DNA of 64,000 nt from Acanthosoma haemorrhoidale (GCA_930367205.1 OV884011.1:119657866-119721865), one strand, 5' to 3'; counted from the first letter of the stretch, positions 21,281-32,879 are shown. Numbers and translations: made by a program. Notes: generated by a model from the letters alone, not told the origin.

Positions 21281-21769
21281 CTCGTGCAATAAATGGCCGA
21301 GGGATGGGTCAAAACGGGTGCAGTGAAAATAAATAAAGAATTCAACAGGTTTAAGAGAATATAAAGTACAAATATCACATCTTGAATAAAATATTTAAAA
21401 AATGAGATAAGGATGACCCAATGAACTAAAGGTGTGTTTCAATAATTATTTATGTACTCTAGCTACTCAGCCTTAATCTGGAAAGTAACAAGACACCAAA
21501 AGAGAACGAAGCTTTACCAAACAAAATAGCAGTTCAGCTTTCTAGAAGGAGGAGGATGCGGCATGGAACAATATTTATCATATCATAACGAATATATCTG
21601 CTATTTTCATGTACTCCTAAGGAGTGTTTCATTCATTATCCCTCCAGAACTACGGCTAATACTAAAGTTTGAAATCAGTCCTTAATTAATAAAATATTTA
21701 TCTACATAAATAGTTTTTTTTTGTTTTACCGACACCAAATGTGACCTAAATGTAAAAATGACAGCTATT
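21281..21769. other. Intergenic DNA between two islands
   Basis: AT-rich, no ORF worth calling and no repeat shared with the rest of the window seen. Confidence 0.35.
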
Positions 21770-22230
21770 GAGCTATTTCACAGTTTATCCGAGAGCTCCA
21801 GCCTGAACACACAGCGAGGCTATTAAATACTAATGCAAGGATCACCGGACCCTTTGAAGCGTCAAGTTTCGCACATGTGGCTGTGAGCGGACGGGCAGAC
21901 GGCACGGACATCCGATCCACGGAGCCAGTTATTGATAAGTAATAGGGATTAACTGTTGTGCAGCAGCGGTGCGTTAATTTCCGATCGAGGAGAAGGAGTG
22001 GAGACAATGACCCGGGGGCTTCCTCTCTCATGTTACAGTGCACTCACGTCACTTCCCTCCTGGAGCCGGCTCTAATGGTGAAGTCCTTCCTCTCCTTTAT
22101 CTGTGCTAGTTCGCTAAGGCTGCGAACACTGCGCTGGGCTGAGTCACACCGATATTCGCCGCGATCTTCCCACGTCTACGTATCTGTCACTTCTTCCGTT
22201 TGGTTCAACGTTCTGACATACATGAACTTA
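21770..22230. promoter_or_regulatory. GC-richer island with homeodomain-type motifs (candidate enhancer)
   Basis: Contains ttattgataa near 21929-21938, gggattaac near 21947-21955 (a K50-type GGATTA core) and gcgttaatttcc near 21970. No convincing ORF on either strand; frames at 21765-22043 (-) and 21958-22233 (+) overlap each other antiparallel, typical of noncoding GC-rich DNA. Confidence 0.35.
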
Positions 22231-22276
22231 TAGGATATTATTATATTATAGGAAGACTGTAGTATATATATATATT

Positions 22277-22308
22277 AGCTTTATGAGATATATATATATC
22301 ATAAAGCT
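22277..22308. repeat. Perfect AT-rich palindrome
   Basis: Arms agctttatga (22277-22286) and tcataaagct (22299-22308) flank an alternating gatatatatata loop. It could extrude as a cruciform; it lies just right of the preceding island. Confidence 0.85.
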
Positions 22309-22769
22309 GTAATATTTTCAATAGTCATGCGGACATTATGTCTAGCACTAAAGGCAACTGTACGCACGCGAAGAAAACCACTTTAAACACTAACGTCTAA
22401 CTTGCACTAAGAAATAAAGCTGAATGCAGGTCATAGTTTTTTCTGATCTTTAGTATGTTAGATGAGGGGGATGGTTAAGATAGTCCCGAAAAAGTTGTAC
22501 CTGACAGCCTCAGGCGTCCCAAAAGTCTGCCAGCAAGTAATAAACACATTTTTCTGACACTGTCATGATATATCTCATTTCTTATTATCAACTTATTTCT
22601 AACAGATTCTCTCACATGATATAGAACTAGCTATTTTACTTTTCTTTGCCTTTTCAAATTGTATTATTATTAATGTCATACATAAAAAAAATTTATAAAC
22701 CTGTCAAAACACCTTATGGGAGGAGAAAGAACTGCCACAACACGCGCAGTATATAAATTGTAGTTATAT
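22309..22769. other. Intergenic DNA
   Basis: AT-rich, no gene seen. Confidence 0.35.
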
Positions 22770-23155
22770 TTTTATGATTACATTAAATTTACTCATTAGA
22801 TTTACATTTATTTTAAGTTAGTATTTTTTTGGTTGAAATCATCAGTATAGATTGTTTAAGACTTGGCCAGGTACCAACGGGGTACCCCTTGGATCTTTTG
22901 AAATAGTCACTCTGATTATGGGCGAAGGCTGAGTGTTCAGATCGTCGTGAAAGCAGCATGTGGTTTACTCTTAGTGGAAGTTTTTTTGTGGTGTATGTTA
23001 TGTGGGTTTATGTTTCAGATATCAGAAGGAATTAATCCTCCTTTAATTCTCACTCATATTGGAGCGTGGTTTTCAAATATCAGAAGATTTTAACCCTCTC
23101 CATCAAATGGTTTTCACAAGTAGAGGATTACGCTAGAGCATCGTAATTTCACGGC
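22770..23155 (+). repeat. Dispersed repeat R1, best copy
   Basis: Shares its AT-rich lead, ggttgaaatcat box, cctcctttaat block and attacgctagagcatc end with 765-1110, and its first roughly 130 bp (through ggggtaccccttggatctttt) with the minus strand of 44700-44935. No coding frame. It may be the 3' end of a LINE or a non-autonomous element; no target duplications or terminal repeats were seen. Confidence 0.55.
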
Positions 23156-23589
23156 AAGTGGATTAATTTTACAATGTCTTAATGTTATATTGTAGCATCA
23201 TTTTATTTTTTATTGTGAAATTATCAGCCTCAAGTAACGAATACATATAAGCAGTTTTCAAAGTAGCTATATACTCTTTAAGGCTAACATATAAAATATT
23301 CAGCTGTTCATGTCATAAAATAAGAGATAATCTGTTATTCTGTAATGCTGAATCACTAAGGGAAGTCATACTTATCATTAACTGTAATTGAACTTGCAAA
23401 TGCTCATCATCAACTCATGATCATCAGCAAATATATCAGTGAAGTCACATCAGGGTTATATTTCAACATGGTACCACATATTCTCCCTCTTTTTAACGTG
23501 TAGTAAGTTTAATTATTACAATCAGCCAAAATACATAACAGAAATGATTTTTATTAAAGGCCAGTTCTTCGAAATACATGTTTTTTTCA
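23156..23589. other. Intergenic DNA
   Basis: AT-rich, no gene or repeat shared with the rest of the window recognised. Confidence 0.35.
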
Positions 23590-23740
23590 GCTGAGGAGTT
23601 GGTTCACGCTCGGGGCTGTTGAATATTTGAGCGCCCGCTAACTCCGGTATGCAAACGCCTGCAGCCATCTAAAAGTTTCATGACTTTTGAGAGGCAGCTG
23701 TAAGTGAGCAGCATTCAGAAAGTGTATGCCAGAAGAAAAG
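23590..23740. promoter_or_regulatory. Short GC-richer island
   Basis: A compact complex-sequence block (gagcgcccgctaactccgg near 23630) between AT-rich tracts, without ORF. Similar in look to the other islands of this window; function unknown. Confidence 0.25.
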
Positions 23741-23834
23741 AAAGCAGGATATTCTTTATCCTAACTTAGTCAGAAGTTTCCTTCTCTCGTTTTATCGGGC
23801 TTTAATTGTATATATTTATAAATTTATTAAACTT

Positions 23835-24060
23835 AACAGGTGAGCCCCATCACCTTTATTTGTCAACTTAGTCCAGTCACGTATTATGTATATCATTATA
23901 CTTGTTTATTCATTATATAATTTTTATAAAATAACAAAACATGTATATAATGTAGCGATGCTACAGGAAATACAAAAATAATTTGTAAATAGATTCGCCT
24001 GAGGATCTATAATTATATATAATTATCTGTAAATTTAAAGGGGCTATGAAAGAAAAAAAA
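23835..24060 (+). mobile_element. LINE family A, 3' UTR-only copy with A-rich tail
   Basis: Begins with the aggtgagccccatcacc motif and the cagtcacgtattatgtatatcatt stretch shared with 662-720, continues through the rest of the family 3' UTR (gtagcgatgctac near 23952) and ends aaaggggctatgaaag plus A-rich tail. Severe 5' truncation left no coding sequence. The true 5' boundary may lie slightly before 23835. Confidence 0.75.
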
Positions 24061-26015
24061 ACAAAAAAAAAAACAGTAAAGCAGAAGAATTTGCATAATT
24101 CCATGGATATCTTTAATATCTGGTCAATGGTTAAGGCCAGACTTGGTTAAAAAAAAACCACTAATCTCCTCCGTTTGTATTTAAACCTAAAGGGTTAGTT
24201 TTCCTAAACCTACCTTTTTATTTTAAATATTTTATCGTAAGACAGAACGCTAGCTAAATTAAGTTTGAATGCGAAATCGTACTGTATCAGACCTAACAGC
24301 CATGTTTTGTTCATTTCCTGAAACGATGAACAAAAAAATGGGCAGCAGCAATAGAGAAGGAGCTCTAATTTTTCTCAATTTCAGAAGATTTAATTAAAAA
24401 GTTAAAATAAAAGAAACGTTGAATGGATTATTTAATCCAGAAGTTGTATTTGTACATAGTTTAACAGTACTGACATGCTACAAAAAATGTATTACACATC
24501 ACGTTACTAAAAAGGGAAACACTCTCTTACAAAACAATATATGTATATTCATGAAAATCATCATAGTGTTGTGTAAATTATTCCACTTTCCACCTGCACT
24601 CCTATAGGTTTGGGCTAGTGTTAAAACGTTTTTGAAATCGGACTATAGAGGATTGGGTTTTCGGGGTGATTTCTAAAAAGAGAGAGCGGATAACTTATTG
24701 TAGCGATAGAAAGAACAATGAGTTCTGGTCAAAGTAAGCCCGTTACCCTGTAAGAAAGTAAAGCATGAGACTTAGAACTCCACAGTTTTCATAGCATTAA
24801 TAATAACCAGGTATACCGATTAATACAACAGTTTGTCGATCCCATTAACCTGAACTGGCTGTTAATGAATTGCCGATAATCCTTTGCAGCCTCTCAAGGG
24901 TAAACATTGCCTGTAGCAAAAGCTGTTATCGCAACATGCTAGAAAGCAGAGGCAACTTCAAACATCTGCTAGTTAAACACTGGCGCAGAGGTAATAAGAT
25001 TGTACAAAACGGTGTGGGGAGTGGGAGGAGGCGGCGGTTGTTTGATGACTGTGCCAGGAGCAGTTAACCCTTCGAGAGAAGATTGCCTCTCCGGAAATTA
25101 AATGTGTACTCCTTAATTTTCCAATCTATACCAAACAGTATCTGAATCGACTGTAGCAAGCTTTCAATGTCGTCGTTTAAAAAAAGCTCTATCAAAATGA
25201 AAATTCTGAAACGGCACGCTCTTAAATACACAACTGAACACCTGGCGAATTCTTTTCTATGAGTAGGGTGATTCTACTAAGGTACATGGTGACTTTTATT
25301 CTGTCTTAGTATTATAATATGTTGGCAAGTCGCCGACTCGTTGCGTTTTGTGGTAGCAAAAGCCAACAAGCGTAAAACGCAGTTCTACCATACTCTGTAA
25401 TGGTCTTGAATTATTGCGATGCGTATTTTAAGGCGAATCATGCTCATTATATCAAACAAGTAGTGGCTTAGTTCTCGTCATCTGATCTTTCATTCTTATA
25501 ATCTTTTTTTCTCCTGGTTTTTATTATTATCCCCCGCTATTTATTTTGTTTCTTTTAGTAATATCATCTACTGTATCGGAAAATTAAGCATTATGGTGGG
25601 TTCCTATGGGGCGAGAATCAAGAAAGTGAGTGGTTACATTTTACGGTTTCGTGCGGTAAAAACAATCGATTATAATAATTTCTTATAAAAAAGCTAATAA
25701 TTTTTTTATTTAAACAACATGAAGTAAAATACGACTCGTTATTTTCATGAGCGGTTCACAAACTCAGCCTGACTTTCGGGATTCACGCTTTGTAGGAACC
25801 CAACATTACTAGGGAAGATAAATCTAACATGCAGTTCTTTCAATGTACACTGGAGATTTCATGAAAAGTACTGCAATCTAATAGTCCTCCAATCTAATAA
25901 TCACTCTACGAAGGGAATTGAAAAAGCCTAGATTTTGTTTCAGCAAGGGAAAGAGACTATTCACCACCATAAGCGGTCGGCCGGTTACCCTCAAACATAA
26001 TCACCAGGTGTCGTT
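24061..26015. other. Intergenic DNA with a small GC-richer patch at 24860-25070
   Basis: No supported gene. The patch contains gtaaaca and ttgtttg, forkhead-type cores, and a gtggggagtgggaggaggcgg run. The frames at 24419-24607 and 24870-25067 show no family features. Confidence 0.35.
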
Positions 26016-26500
26016 GTCATTCGGATGGAGGATAAACTATCGTCGATTCTCGCGGCGTTGGAAAACCTGGCCCTAGCCATAAGGGACGTGAAGGAGGAAC
26101 AAGCAGGATTACCTCACTTTTGAAAATTCGGACAGACACTAATAGAAACGTCGTAAGTAATAATGAGTAACTAAGGAGGTGGCCAATTTGAGGTCACACC
26201 TGAGTGAAACAGGGGCTACTCAGAAGGTCGCTGGAGATCATGGAGGGTTCTGGCGAATCTGGGGAGTTGTGTCCAGCATTGATGTTAAACATGCCACTGA
26301 CGACTTGGACACGGCTAACAGAAGAAGGCTACATGGAGGCAACCTTCGGTGGGGATGGATACACGAGCCATGATTTACCTCCTGCGTTAATAGAAAGGTT
26401 TGTACACCAGTCTGTCAGGGATGAGTTGGTCTGCCTGAGTAAGTCGAAGAGTGACTTCTCCACCCGGTACCATCAATAAGATGACAGCACGTATTAACAT
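26016..26500 (+). other. Anonymous coding-like relic, possibly a transposon ORF1/Gag fragment
   Basis: GC-richer than its surroundings with broken plus-strand frames: a helical stretch MEDKLSSILAALENLALAIR from 26027, stops, then an open part at 26204-26479. The leading coiled-coil-like piece is reminiscent of LINE ORF1 or Gag N-termini. No zinc knuckle or enzyme motif is present, so I cannot name it. Confidence 0.3.
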
Positions 26501-26550
26501 CGGTGAGGAGAGATGACTTCGGACAGGGAAATTTTGCAGAAGTTTGCATG

Positions 26551-26600
26551 GTTCCCTGACGTTAGAGTGCAGGCTGACCACGGCCTTAACGTCAGGGAAC
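26551..26600. repeat. 14-bp perfect hairpin
   Basis: gttccctgacgtta (26551-26564) and its exact complement taacgtcagggaac (26587-26600) surround a 22-nt loop. It lies at the end of the preceding coding-like relic and could be a transposon terminus or an RNA hairpin. Confidence 0.85.
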
Positions 26601-26614
26601 TTTAAATTTATCAT

Positions 26615-27539
26615 ATAGTGTGTTGTTTTTTTTGTCTCAATAATGTTGGTACGTTATTACAATAAGGGAAAAGTCTGTATCCTTGCACATCAATTTTGGG
26701 ATTTAGAATATTTGATTCTAGTTAATTTCATCACCAACAAGAAGTATATTCTTCCAATCCAAGAATAGAAATTGTTAGCTATAAAAGCAGCTGAGCTACT
26801 TCTATTTCTGTTTGTTACTATTGTGCTCCCATTTATGGCTGAAAGGTGCACTATCTTCTTGGGAGTTCCTTACTTCTATTTTGTAAAATAAACAAATTAA
26901 CTTTCCACTTAGAGCTTTGCACACAGAACCTTCATATCGCGAAGATCGTACACTACACCATTCACATACCATACTTCTATACATAATCATAAAAGGGAAA
27001 CAACCATAGATAATCTTAAAAATTGCAACACGATAACATGAATCATTTATTTGTTTTTGGTTACATCCCAAAGCAGACTTAAAGTTCTGATAGGAACACT
27101 ATCTTATATTTCCTGTTTTTAGATAATCGGTGATTTTTTCGACCCTGTCTCAGGTCAACTGGTGGACTGTGCTATCATTCTTTTCTGGTCAATTGATACA
27201 TAGATAATGAATACATTAGCCATTAAAGGTTTTAATTATCATATTTTACGTTCAGTCGCTGCTGATATGTGTGGGTGAGTTACTTCATAAATAATTCTTC
27301 TTATGCGAAGTATCACGTCTTTAAGAACTTGAGAATTTCGCTAATCTGCAAAATCTTTTCACCTATTTTAATACAACTTTGCACTATTGACCGAGTGTTT
27401 CTTTAAGTATCGCTTGATCTATAATGGCACACCGACCACGCGACACACACCATCCTGATAACTTAGTAGGCTTATTATAATTCCTATATCGTTTAATTAA
27501 TTAAATATTTCAAACGTTCCCGAAGGTGTTGAGAATGCT
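26615..27539. other. Intergenic DNA
   Basis: AT-rich, no gene supported; the 89-codon minus frame at 26802-27071 lacks recognisable features. Confidence 0.35.
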
Positions 27540-27800
27540 CTGGAAAATGTCCATAACACGGGAGAGCAGCAAAACAATTTCCATCTGACATCAAGCCCAT
27601 GATGACAGTTTATAAAATAAAATTCCACGTAGCACTGGAAGGCAGTTTAATTCCGGAGTTTATTCCATTCCCCGTTTAATTGCATTGCACGGGTGTTTTA
27701 TGGCGACCATTTATCTCCGGCTTTGTTCAAAGGCATAAAATATTCATTATTTTTTCAGGCTTTTCGCCATTTACGCCATAAGCATAAATTAATATGTTTA
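27540..27800. promoter_or_regulatory. Candidate developmental enhancer with TCF-like and Abd-B/caudal-like motifs
   Basis: Unique sequence with tttatggcgacc near 27698-27709 and an inverted gccataa near 27774-27780, repeated tttaattcc/tttaattgc cores, and ctttgttcaaag at 27721-27732, two TCF/LEF-type half sites in inverted arrangement. No ORF. Motif clustering is visible; enhancer activity is inferred. Confidence 0.35.
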
Positions 27801-28251
27801 TATTGATTTCACAAGGTTTTTTTTTTTTTCTGCTTTCTTAAACTATTTAAACGTTATTCATATTTCTAAGCATGCACTCGTGAGAATTCAGGTTTACAAG
27901 TAAAAGAAGTTTACACAGATAAAATTTTCATATTTTATTCATATACATTTTCAGCTCTGCAAATTGTAATGAAATTTACCTATATAGTTAATGTACACAA
28001 AGATGTAACTAATCACGAATTATTCAGGACAGCCAAGCAAATCAAGTTATAATATAATTCTATATTCTATTACATATTATATTTGAGACCTGAAATTAAA
28101 ATAGAATCATAGAGTGAAGAGGGTAGTGTTAATATATGAGCCTTTTACAAGGCAAATCGATTAACTCCAATTTTTTAATATTTTAAAATTTAAGTGTAAA
28201 ATTAATTGATTAAATGTTTATTACTATAATACTTTTTTCTAATAATAAGGA
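27801..28251. other. AT-rich DNA
   Basis: Poly-T run near 27817-27829 and otherwise anonymous sequence; nothing recognisable. Confidence 0.35.
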
Positions 28252-29009
28252 TTAACTCCATTTAACAACAAACTTTTTTTGGGTTTGCTGGTTGACAGGA
28301 TGAGCGGAATGCTGGGGAAGAGAAACTTGCGGTCGAGTTGTGGGGAGTGCCTGTAACTGCTCTCTGTTCCGAACCACATCAGCAAATTTCTCCCTCAAGG
28401 CCTCAAATTTCTGGCGGGGGCGCTTCTTGAGCATCCTGTGACTGACTTCTCTTCTTCTGGCCGACGACGTTGCTCGCTCCTGGACTTCAGAATTCTATAA
28501 GCCTCGCAGCCCTTGTAGTTGGCCGGATGGTCTTGCTGCCAGAGCACGCATACAGCAGGCGATTTCAGGGGCTTTTTGCACAATTCGCTTTTGTGCTGCC
28601 CACTATACTTTACACACCTGAAAGGGTGGTGGCAGTAAGATTTTGTGTGCCCATATGCCTGGCAATTATGGCATTGGACGATGTCTTGTTTGGGGTAAGG
28701 TTTTTTGACCGGTATTCTTGTGTAATACAGGTGTGTTAATTCGTATATTTTCTCCACGCCAGATGTCAGCTCGAGATCTACAAAAATAACGGTAACGCCG
28801 TTTTGATGGATTCGTCTTGTTGCCTGTCCTCACGTAAAACGTTGGTTATTTGGCGAACTTTGAATCCCAGAGCTGAGAGTTCGTCTTCAATTGCATCAGC
28901 TGGTGTGGTCGGGTGTGGATTTCTGATCACTACTCGTAACGATCTTTCCTGCTTTAGTTGGTAGGTATGGAAGTCGGCATTGGTTTCTTCCAAGTATTTA
29001 ACTTTCTTA
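28252..29009 (-). pseudogene. LINE ORF1 (Gag-like nucleic-acid-binding protein) relic
   Basis: Three consecutive minus-strand frames, joined by two frameshifts, carry the Jockey-type ORF1 layout. First comes a TNADFHTYQLKQERSLRVVI block with a following LGFKVRQITNVL, which is the PRE_C2HC-associated domain. Then a LHTRI-like linker leads to three zinc knuckles. Knuckle 1 is complete (CHNCQAYGHTKSYC). Knuckles 2 and 3 have each lost the second Cys (Tyr and Trp stand in its place). A basic, glutamine-rich tail ends at 28252. The family normally coats the LINE RNA. Two frameshifts and the damaged knuckles make it inactive. It directly follows an RT fragment of another LINE on the same strand. 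Confidence 0.82.
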
Positions 29010-29110
29010 AAAGTATTTTGTTGCTGACGTAATAAGGGGCATTAAATATTGTTCTTGGGACTTTTGATTGAAAGGATTGGATACGTTTGATGTTCGACTT
29101 TTTTTTGGAA
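29010..29110 (-). mobile_element. Short LINE family B RT fragment fused to the ORF1 relic
   Basis: Minus-strand translation gives KKSNIKRIQSFQSKVPRTIF and NAPYYVSNK, the same as the RT C-terminal region at about 55216-55303 with few changes. Homology stops inside the aacaaaa codons and the ORF1 relic begins at once. DNA further right is unrelated to the LINE. Confidence 0.8.
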
Positions 29111-29329
29111 TTAGCGATTAATTGCCTTGACTGCCGAAAGCATAATCCTTCATATGGAAAGCCATCACTGGATGTTCTTTCCCACATGTCATTCTGGCCT
29201 ATTGCTATTATTATGCACTCATCATCTCATTCACTTGTTATTTATTTTCTGTATACCGTTGTAAATAAATAAATATAACAACTAAAAGATATACATAAAA
29301 ACGTACAACTTAGCTATAGAGTTTTATCC
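29111..29329. other. Intergenic DNA ending in a taaataaata tract
   Basis: No gene. The gtaaataaataaata tract near 29261-29275 resembles a LINE 3' tail but no LINE body could be recognised before it. Confidence 0.3.
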
Positions 29330-29620
29330 GGACTGCAGGGGAATATCCCCTAACAAAACCGTAGCGAGCCCGAACGGAGAGGTGAATTATGGCCCTAAAG
29401 CGGCCGGGGCTGCGCTAAATGACCGAAGGGGAGCTGGAGGATTGAGCGAGCTGACAACAGGTGGGCCGGTGAGGGATGCCTCCCTCCTATACACACGCTC
29501 TGCTAACCAGTCCACCTCCAATTTAAACTGCCGATAAATGGGCTCCAGAATCCATCAGAGGCCCCTCTAGGCCACCCTTAAAAATGGGTTTCTTCAACGA
29601 ACATCGCTACCAAACCTCGA
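29330..29620. promoter_or_regulatory. GC-rich island (candidate regulatory element)
   Basis: One of the most GC-rich stretches of the window, complex sequence, no ORF of note. It includes gcgctaaatgacc near 29413 and gccgataaatgggc near 29530. Unique in the window. Confidence 0.3.
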
Positions 29621-31139
29621 AACCATTTTGGACGCTATTTAAATATTGACAGCCTCTGCCATTGATATATCTGGTGGATAAGTAGGTTTGTGTGTGGATG
29701 AACTATTTCTTTGCAATCACCGCATTGTAAGTAATGATTAGAAGTGGTGAATAACTTATGCTACCGAAGTCTACAATGGGTCACCCATATAAGACTGTTT
29801 TCGCTTGCTTATTTAGGCGTTAGTCTCGAATATATAGCCATCTATAAAGATTTGGCATTCCACTGTAAAATATCAAAGGATGGGATCTTATTCAGATGAT
29901 CCGAATATTGGAGGCAATTTTTATTTAATGATAGAAACACCTCGTAGTGGCAAAGGTATTGACGGGAATCCTTATTTATTTATTTCTGTAATAAATATTA
30001 TGTGATTACTCCGTTTCACATCACCAGTAATCTTCAACAGTAACTAAGGAAGCAATTCCAAAATGTAACTGGGATTTAACCATTGCTCATATATTGGAGG
30101 AGTGCTCCTCCATTAAGATTGTCGGCACCATTAAAAAACAAAGATTTTAATTTTATAACAACGTTATTAAGATTATTTTATAACGATGATTAACTTAGCA
30201 ATCCTTACCTAGATTAAATGGAATATTAAAATATTAAATCTAACATTAGCACAGAAATGATTGGTTTTATATACATAAGCAGACCTTTCTTTATAAACTT
30301 GTTCACATCTAATGTGAAGTTCCATTAAATCGTCTACTCATTATTCTGCAAAGAGGAATTAATTCCTGGATATGAGAATACACCAATTCTTGAAGATATT
30401 TTTAATTAACTCACAATGAAGTAATCTACTCAGAAATGTGGTTGCTATATATGATCGGTCAAAATTCAATCAGTAGATTACAAGTGTTCCAAGAAAACTG
30501 TGTGCAATCACTTTCATAAATAGTTACAGAAAAATTATGCTTGGCGAAGGAAAAGAAACAATGCACGCTACAGCAAGGATTACTGAGGTCGAAATAATGA
30601 AAATTATTTCCTTGGTACTGCCAAGACATTCATAACAGAAGCTTGGTTCATTTTATGCGGAGCAATTTTGAATAATTATTGTGCATTCCAGGGTAGATGA
30701 ATCTGTCATGTCAAATGAGAAATGCCAACTTTTCGCTCAGGAGCTATTTTGATGTCAACGTCTTTACTGTCAAATCCAAGTCCAATCCAATAAGTAAGTT
30801 CCAATTATTACTTGTATAATAACCAGGTTAAGGAAAGATCTTTACAGTCAGAATCCCGTTGTTTACAATTGATGTTCTAGTTTTTGAAAATGAATTAAAA
30901 ATAAAATAACACGAAAATACCATTGAAGTTTTTGAATAATGCTCCTCTCCCACACAGTTTTCCATTAAAATAATTTGATCGTCAGATATGCATAAAATTT
31001 GGCACAAATACAGTTAATTAATTTATGTAAAATAATATGGGAGTTGGGACCCCAAATTGTTTCTCTCTATCCCCATGGCAATACGCCATTTACTGCACCA
31101 CTAATTTTGTTTAAACACCTTATTATATCATCACAGTGG
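29621..31139. other. AT-rich intergenic DNA
   Basis: No gene and no repeat shared with the rest of the window recognised. A ttatttatttatttctg tract lies near 29970. Confidence 0.35.
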
Positions 31140-31890
31140 CGGAGATCCATTTCCGGGTTACCTTGTACTCTGCACTAAGATTGTTCTTTGAAGTCCCAAC
31201 AACGCCATGTAACAATTGTCACGTTTAAAAAATACTATTTATTTCTAAGCTCCCGGCTAACTACCGGCTCACTTGTCGTGACATAAGGGAGGTACACTTG
31301 TGCTGCTCAATCCATTCACGAAGAACCTTTTGTGGCTACCCGCATACCTGCATACCAGCGCCACCATGATTTCCTCCATTGAATGGGGCAAAGAGAATAA
31401 AAAAAAGACTTGAGGATAGGCCGAGATGAATGGGACATCACAATAACAGACGCAGTATCTGGCAACATCTAGTCGGACGAGAGTGGCCCTATACAGAGGA
31501 GGAGGAAGGGCTGAAAGGGTCCTGCCGTACACACACAATAGAGGGCCTTCGTGAATGCAGGGCTAGGTATGAAAATGCCCACTTAGGCCATGAGGGGAAA
31601 CACTTTAAGCCGCCTACTTGTGACGTTGGTCCGCTCGGTATTCTTTGTGCTAGCCGCTTCAAATATTCATGGCCTGTTTATGTTTGTTGCCGAGTCCGTA
31701 TCGCCAACCCCCATCAGACTCACCCCAGTCCAAATATTGTTTGGCCCCTTGTCTGTAATAGGGGTCATTAGCGACCCCTCGGGGCCCGCATTTCTTCCTC
31801 TAATCTTCAGTTGCGCCTTTCTTGTCAACAGTGCCTTATTCCTTCCTTTTCCTTTTCAACACCGATTGGCTAATCAGGTACTTTAGTTGA
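31140..31890. other. GC-richer region, possibly an old LTR-element remnant
   Basis: On the minus strand, aataaatag near 31230 is followed within about 30 nt by gttacatggcgttgttgggac (31184-31216 region), which looks like the end of an LTR plus a tRNA primer site starting TGGCG. No coding motif of gag or pol was found beyond it. Overlapping frames at 31269-31538 (-), 31430-31771 (+) and 31590-31886 (+) have no domain. Confidence 0.25.
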
Positions 31891-32619
31891 GCTCAACTTA
31901 AATCTCAACAGAAGATTCAAGGTGATAGGGGAGCTATTAGGGTAAATCCAGCTGCCACATTCTAATGTTCTTATAATTAAGGCTCTACTTTCGAACTGTT
32001 ATGGCCTTTTTGTTTGTCAGGGCGTAAAAATAATTCATAATTTTATGAAGTATTTACACCAACATCCCGGTCTGCACAGTGTATATTTTGAGTGGGATAC
32101 AATAATATTAAGGTCCCATTTCTATTAACTTACCAGCATCACTCTCTATGACTTTGAAGTTTTCTCAAGCCAGGTGTTTTATAATGTTTAATCCTCTTGA
32201 AGAAGGACACGATAAAGTTTTGGGAAAATAGAAATCGGTTTTAGTTTTTAATTTTGCCCGGGGTCTTGGAGTCGCAAGGTAGCAACTCTTCCAAGCACCT
32301 GAGAATAGTGGTTTAAACCATCGAAAGCGCTAGTGATATAATAAAAACTGTGAGGAGACAAAAGTTGTTTAAATTAATTATCACACCCACACCAGCAAGT
32401 ACTACAAAGACTTCACACGAACGTGACGACTAAAATACACTCATTTTTTGTTACGAACAATTATTAACCTGACAAACAGATATCATACGTACATGACGAG
32501 ATACGACTGAGAAGCCAGTCATTCGATATCATCATGCTATGAGGACAACTGTCCATTGACAGAGATAGAAACAGAGACCGATATCTTCATCTGCCACACT
32601 TCAGGCGAACCACGGCGGT
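31891..32619. other. Intergenic DNA
   Basis: No gene or repeat shared with the rest of the window recognised. Confidence 0.35.
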
Positions 32620-32780
32620 AGACTGAAAAATAAAGTGGCAGCGGGATCTGGTTGAAATCTAGCCTAGGTTGCCCTCCACAGTACAGAGGTGGGCATGCAT
32701 GCCTCTCTCCTCTGGTATCACCATTCTTTATGAATTATCTAGCTTTATGCAATTGATGTCTAAAATAAATAAATAAATAG
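32620..32780 (+). repeat. LINE-like 3' end with TAAA tail
   Basis: A GC-richer segment ends in gcaattgatgtctaaaataa and three more taaa units (32761-32778). A short-repeat tail after a gatgtcta-type end is common in CR1/Jockey-type LINEs of insects. No coding part is left, so the family is not determined. Confidence 0.35.
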
Positions 32781-32879
32781 TTTATCGGGACCATATGTAC
32801 GAGTTGTAATGTTCAATTGAGTTGCTTCCATTCACTTGTAACTGTTCATTTCGTCCATGTGTGCTGGAACTAATGCTCG

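Noticed and set aside
20336..22000. Gag-pol of the envelope-bearing element upstream of the env relic
   Set aside because: Searched by eye for protease, RT, RNase H and integrase motifs on the minus strand; none found.
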